Part shown: in pieces, positions 61,458 through 64,000 of the stretch
How the letters are laid out: every line of letters starts with the position of its first letter
How positions within the stretch are numbered: position 1 is the first letter of the stretch
Assembly: GCF_003581585.1 (NCBI RefSeq)
Contig: NZ_QXIR01000019.1
Location: forward strand, 24,898-88,897
Direction of reading: 5' to 3'
Length of the DNA: 64,000 nucleotides
Source: Bacillus salacetis
Lineage (GTDB): Bacteria > Bacillota > Bacilli > Bacillales > Bacillaceae_B
The notes under the pieces: generated by a model
The model's database searches: none
Told to the model about the DNA's origin: nothing
What the model saw: only the letters and a program-made list of their open reading frames with translations
Made by a program: the position numbers and the translations under genes

Positions 61458-61838
61458 TTATCGAGTTAAAGTGAATGTTTCTGTATTGTCGTTCCATTTT
61501 ACTGTCACTTCAATCTCTGCATCTTCTGGGATTTTTGAATCAGTAGCCCTGGATTCTCTATCATCCCTGATTGAACCATTTTTCTTTAACGGTTCTCCTT
61601 CTCTGCCAAATCCACCGCTTATACTATCGACGTCATAAGCGATATCTCCAACGGAATCAATGTCTTCTCCCTTGTACTTGAGTAAAAAATTTTCTTTTTC
61701 AAACGTTTCGCTGTTCTGAGTAATTTTCAGTTCAGCTTCCCAATTATCTGATTCCCCAGAAAATATGACCTCTTTGGAATTGCTGCAAGCAGCTAACAGC
61801 ATCAACGATACAATCAGCGACATTAACTTTCGAAGCAC
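61458..61838 (-). CDS. Lipoprotein, GESxxW paralogue family
   Basis: The 126-residue product (GTG start; AAGGAG upstream) has lipobox LLAAC. The mature part has SGESDNWEAELKI, FLLKYKGEDIDSVGDIAY and IEVTVKWNDNTETFTL, the same blocks as the pseudogene at 24637 and the protein at 63311. An ECF-type promoter lies about 80 bases upstream. Function unknown. Confidence 0.85.
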   Translation of the reverse strand: MLRKLMSLIVSLMLLAACSNSKEVIFSGESDNWEAELKITQNSETFEKENFLLKYKGEDIDSVGDIAYDVDSISGGFGREGEPLKKNGSIRDDRESRATDSKIPEDAEIEVTVKWNDNTETFTLTR

Positions 61839-61924
61839 CCTTATCCATCTCCTTCAATTGATTTTACAACTTAACTCAAAAATGAAGTGTTATCTATGCT
61901 TGGATGATATCTCTATAATAATTT

Positions 61925-61951
61925 GACGAATATCTACTCCTGAATGTTTCA
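61925..61951 (-). promoter_or_regulatory. ECF-type promoter before the 61458 lipoprotein
   Basis: On the minus strand TGAAAC (61946-61951) and CGTCAAA (CGTC 61925-61928) are 17 bases apart. Confidence 0.65.
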
Positions 61952-62047
61952 GAATCTGCCATTGACCTGTTCTGTTCCTACAACTTCACCAAGAAAGCGG
62001 TGACCCTTTTTAGACAAACGCCACTTTATTATTGAAAATCCAACCCA
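61949..62047 (-). pseudogene. Gene remnant, DUF3592-like fragment
   Basis: A frame without a start reads WVGFSIIKWRLSKKGHRFLG and EVVGTEQVNGRF. The span then basic SKKGHRFLGEVVG resembles the first part of DUF3592-type membrane proteins. The stop overlaps the ECF promoter. Low confidence. Confidence 0.35.
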
Positions 62048-62080
62048 TTAAACTAAAGAGAACTCTATTGAAGTGCAAAA

Positions 62081-62306
62081 TCATCCAGCTAGTTTGTCTA
62101 TTGTTCTTTGTGCAATTAATACCATAACGAATGAAAATTTGAATAACAGACCTATGGCAGCTATAGTTAGCACTCTTAACGTCCACTTTTGCTGAAACAG
62201 CAAGAAGTAGCGTAATTACTAGTAATGCGAGTAAATTTCAACTTCCTTGTCGACCGTTTAATTCTGTTAAACCAGCAAAAGCAAATCCAAATAGGTTTCT
62301 ATTCAT
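62081..62306 (-). pseudogene. Membrane protein with in-frame stop and frameshift
   Basis: ATG at 62304-62306 follows AAGGAGATTAAGG. It reads MNRNLFGFAFAGLTELNGRQ, a TGA soon after, then NLLALLVITLLLAVS; a shifted frame continues QQKWTLRVLTIAAIGLLF and VMVLIAQRTIDKLAG. One stop and one indel are needed to restore two or three spans. Confidence 0.6.
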
Positions 62307-62388
62307 ACCTTAATCTCCTTGGTGATGCTGAGATAACTGATAAGAGCCGGCTTTTTTTCCTCAACCGCCTCCCGTTTGGTAAAGAACT

Positions 62389-62582
62389 TCAGGTACTACT
62401 ATAGTCTCCATCATATTCAAGAACCTCAATTACATTAGACCAGAGAAGGACTGTTCCTACGAAATCCTTTATGTCTAAGCCTTTCATTGCCTCGCAATTG
62501 ATGAGGAGTATTTTTGTTGATCCAAAAAGATGGAAGGCGGCTGGTTGCCAGCTTATTTTCAGGACGATGTTGTATTTGGCGG
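62389..62582 (-). pseudogene. Start-less open frame beside the 62559 gene
   Basis: The frame reads YNIVLKISWQPAAFHLFGST, KILLINCEAMKGLDIKDFVG and TVLLWSNVIEVLEYDGDYSS to a TGA. No ATG, GTG or TTG with a ribosome site precedes it; it overlaps the end of the next gene. It looks like a real protein end. The sequence 62307-62388 holds only a T-run after a GC block and no gene. Confidence 0.4.
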
Positions 62583-62855
62583 ATTACCCATTTGTCCCAG
62601 CATTATAATCATGACCACAACTCCCGCACTGAATAGCGCAATATAAATGGCAATTCCAGCAAGTATATTTTTTTCTGTTTTTTTAACGAAAGCCATAATC
62701 CCAAAAACCAAAGATAATATGATGGACAAGGCGATAAGAGATAAACCTAAATAGACGTTAATCCTTATTAGTCCATAAAGCATTGCAAAGAAAAATGGTA
62801 TTGGTAAAACGCTAAATGTTAAAGACCAGTAGCTTAACCAAGAGAACTTTTTCAA
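62559..62855 (-). CDS. Membrane protein, paralogue of 28946
   Basis: The 98-residue product (TTG start after AAGGAGGAG) has four spans and shares FSWLS-WSL, LSIILSLVF, KKTEKNILAG and NPPNT with the 28946 protein. Its ECF-type promoter is at 62923-62948. Function unknown. Confidence 0.75.
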   Translation of the reverse strand: MKKFSWLSYWSLTFSVLPIPFFFAMLYGLIRINVYLGLSLIALSIILSLVFGIMAFVKKTEKNILAGIAIYIALFSAGVVVMIIMLGQMGNPPNTTSS

Positions 62856-62922
62856 TACCCTCACTCCTCCTTATAAAATTCTATTATTCAGTTGTTCTTA
62901 TTGATTAACGCTTTAGTAATTA

Positions 62923-62948
62923 GACGAATGATCATCCATCATAGTTTT
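62923..62948 (-). promoter_or_regulatory. ECF-type promoter before 62855
   Basis: On the minus strand AAAAC (62944-62948) and CGTCTAA (CGTC 62923-62926) are 17 bases apart. The -35 lacks the G of GAAAC. Confidence 0.5.
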
Positions 62949-63104
62949 AGTTTATTCAATTAATGCTGGCCTTTACTTAAACAGAGGGAGGCTGCTTGTT
63001 CTGCAAATGCCCTCTATAAATGAAGATGAACTTACTCACCGCCATTTGTATATCTGTTCTCTCCCATCATTTCATAAGAACTCGGAATTGGATGTATTTA
63101 CAAT

Positions 63105-63194
63105 TTGGAAGTAAAAGAGAAAAAGAAACATTTTGATGAAACCTCCCTTCTGCCGACAAAAGAAATGGCAGAAAAGATTATCGAGAATGATTGA
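63105..63194 (+). pseudogene. Possible C-terminal gene fragment
   Basis: A TTG-started or start-less frame reads EVKEKKKHFDETSLLPTKEM, AEKIIEND to a TGA, followed by a run of T at 63220-63228. It may be the end of a lost gene. The stretch 62949-63310 holds nothing else recognisable. Confidence 0.3.
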
Positions 63195-63310
63195 CCAACA
63201 GGGCAATCGCGTGGCTGCTTTTTTTTTTACGTATATGTTAAGAAAATAACAAGTCGGGGCGAAAGATAGAATACGATATGGTATCCTGTAGGTATTAGGA
63301 GGAAATCAAC

Positions 63311-63694
63311 ATGAAAAAATGGGTTCTGATAGGATTATATGTCGTTCTATTTACGCTATTAGGCGCTTGCGAAGGTGTAGTAGAGAAGTATCAAAACTAC
63401 ACTGGTGAAGGGGAATACTGGACGGCTGAAGTTTTATTGGAAGATGAAAAAGATAGGCAGGAACGTTCGGTTTCTTTTTATTATCAAGGAAATAACCTGC
63501 AATTCAAACATTTTAATTACAAGGTTGATAGTCCCATGTTTATGATTGCTGGTGAAAACAAGCGTTTAAACGGTCGAGGCTTTTTCTCTGAAGGTGGTTT
63601 CCGTTCCAATACCATTAGCCATCCCAACCAATTGATAGTTACCATCCAATTCGGTGACGAAGAGGAAGAGATTATCCTCAAACCCGAAAAATAA
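63311..63694 (+). CDS. Lipoprotein, GESxxW paralogue family
   Basis: The 127-residue product has lipobox LLGAC. GEGEYWTAEVLLE, VSFYYQGNN, FNYKVDSPM, and the final strand LIVTIQFGDEEEEIIL match the 61458 and 24637 relatives at the same positions. AGGAGG precedes the ATG. Alone on the plus strand near the edge. Confidence 0.8.
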   Translation: MKKWVLIGLYVVLFTLLGACEGVVEKYQNYTGEGEYWTAEVLLEDEKDRQERSVSFYYQGNNLQFKHFNYKVDSPMFMIAGENKRLNGRGFFSEGGFRSNTISHPNQLIVTIQFGDEEEEIILKPEK

Positions 63695-63922
63695 ATTCAA
63701 AGGTCCGGCCTTAAGTCTCCTGGCTTGGAGTTTGGATTGTTTAGTAAATGGGAATTATTGTTGTTATTCTTGCGTCTCCAGTCAATAAATAAAGCGAATA
63801 ATTATATACTACCTTATATTTTTATATCACCTAAGTATACGGTTATCCCTAATTCAATTATAAATTTTCAGGATATAATCATAATAATTTGGTCTTCAAT
63901 TAACCCGCCCAATCGTATTATA

Positions 63923-63966
63923 AGGTCAACCAGATTTATTATTTTTCTGGTTGACCTATTTTTTAT
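63923..63966 (+). terminator. Terminator near the window end
   Basis: AGGTCAACCAG and CTGGTTGACCT form an 11-base stem around a 13-base loop, followed by ATTTTTTAT. The rest of 63695-64000 shows no gene. Confidence 0.85.
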
Positions 63967-64000
63967 AGGTTATTCTTTAGGTAGTCGGGGTAGGACGTAT

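Overview
The window looks like chromosomal DNA of a Bacillaceae species outside the B. subtilis core group. Evidence is inferred from protein types only: PadR/HAAS, YtrA-type GntR with ABC transporter, LytTR/DUF3021, DUF3231, a CYP102-type P450 with its TetR repressor, a citA/citR-type locus, PspC, strong Shine-Dalgarno sites and many TTG/GTG starts. Nearly all genes lie on the minus strand. No rRNA, tRNA, CRISPR array or prophage was seen.

Layout. 1-16 kb: small regulator/membrane operons, a ResA-like thioredoxin, an ECF sigma factor with a C-terminal NTF2-like domain, a HIT/PP2C operon and acetyltransferases. 16-18.7 kb: an ECF sigma/anti-sigma operon with its own promoter, then a lone tyrosine recombinase. 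18.7-32.6 kb: small membrane proteins and lipoproteins, many decayed, around a 1.8 kb repeat array. 32.9-39.4 kb: the P450-reductase fusion with its TetR repressor and a citrate synthase with a divergent LysR regulator. 39.4-51 kb: hydrolases, a GAF-STAS protein, LytTR/DUF3021, DinB, an SDR and a GntR/ABC operon. 52-64 kb: glycerate kinase, a MaoC-like protein, phosphatases, antibiotic-modification-like enzymes, an M29 aminopeptidase and a second zone of small membrane proteins, lipoproteins and gene remnants.

Four things stand out. (1) Five intergenic tandem arrays have almost exactly the same period, 52 bp, although they fall into different sequence families. Each unit contains an inverted repeat, and in places the two arms change together. 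A sixth array repeats an 11-bp palindrome every 25 bp. (2) Promoter-like pairs GAAAC-N16/17-CGTC precede nine genes or operons, including the ECF sigma operon itself, mostly small membrane proteins and lipoproteins. (3) A short non-coding element with GGCT..TTTTCG ends is present in three copies. One copy splits a lipoprotein gene and is flanked by a perfect 8-bp target duplication. (4) Gene decay is common: single in-frame stops (TAA, TGA, TAG) break citrate synthase, a GAF-STAS protein and a YciI-like protein, and several small membrane genes carry frameshifts.

Start sites were moved from the longest possible frame whenever a better-placed ribosome binding site or a promoter argued for it. 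All family names come from reading motifs; no database search was possible.
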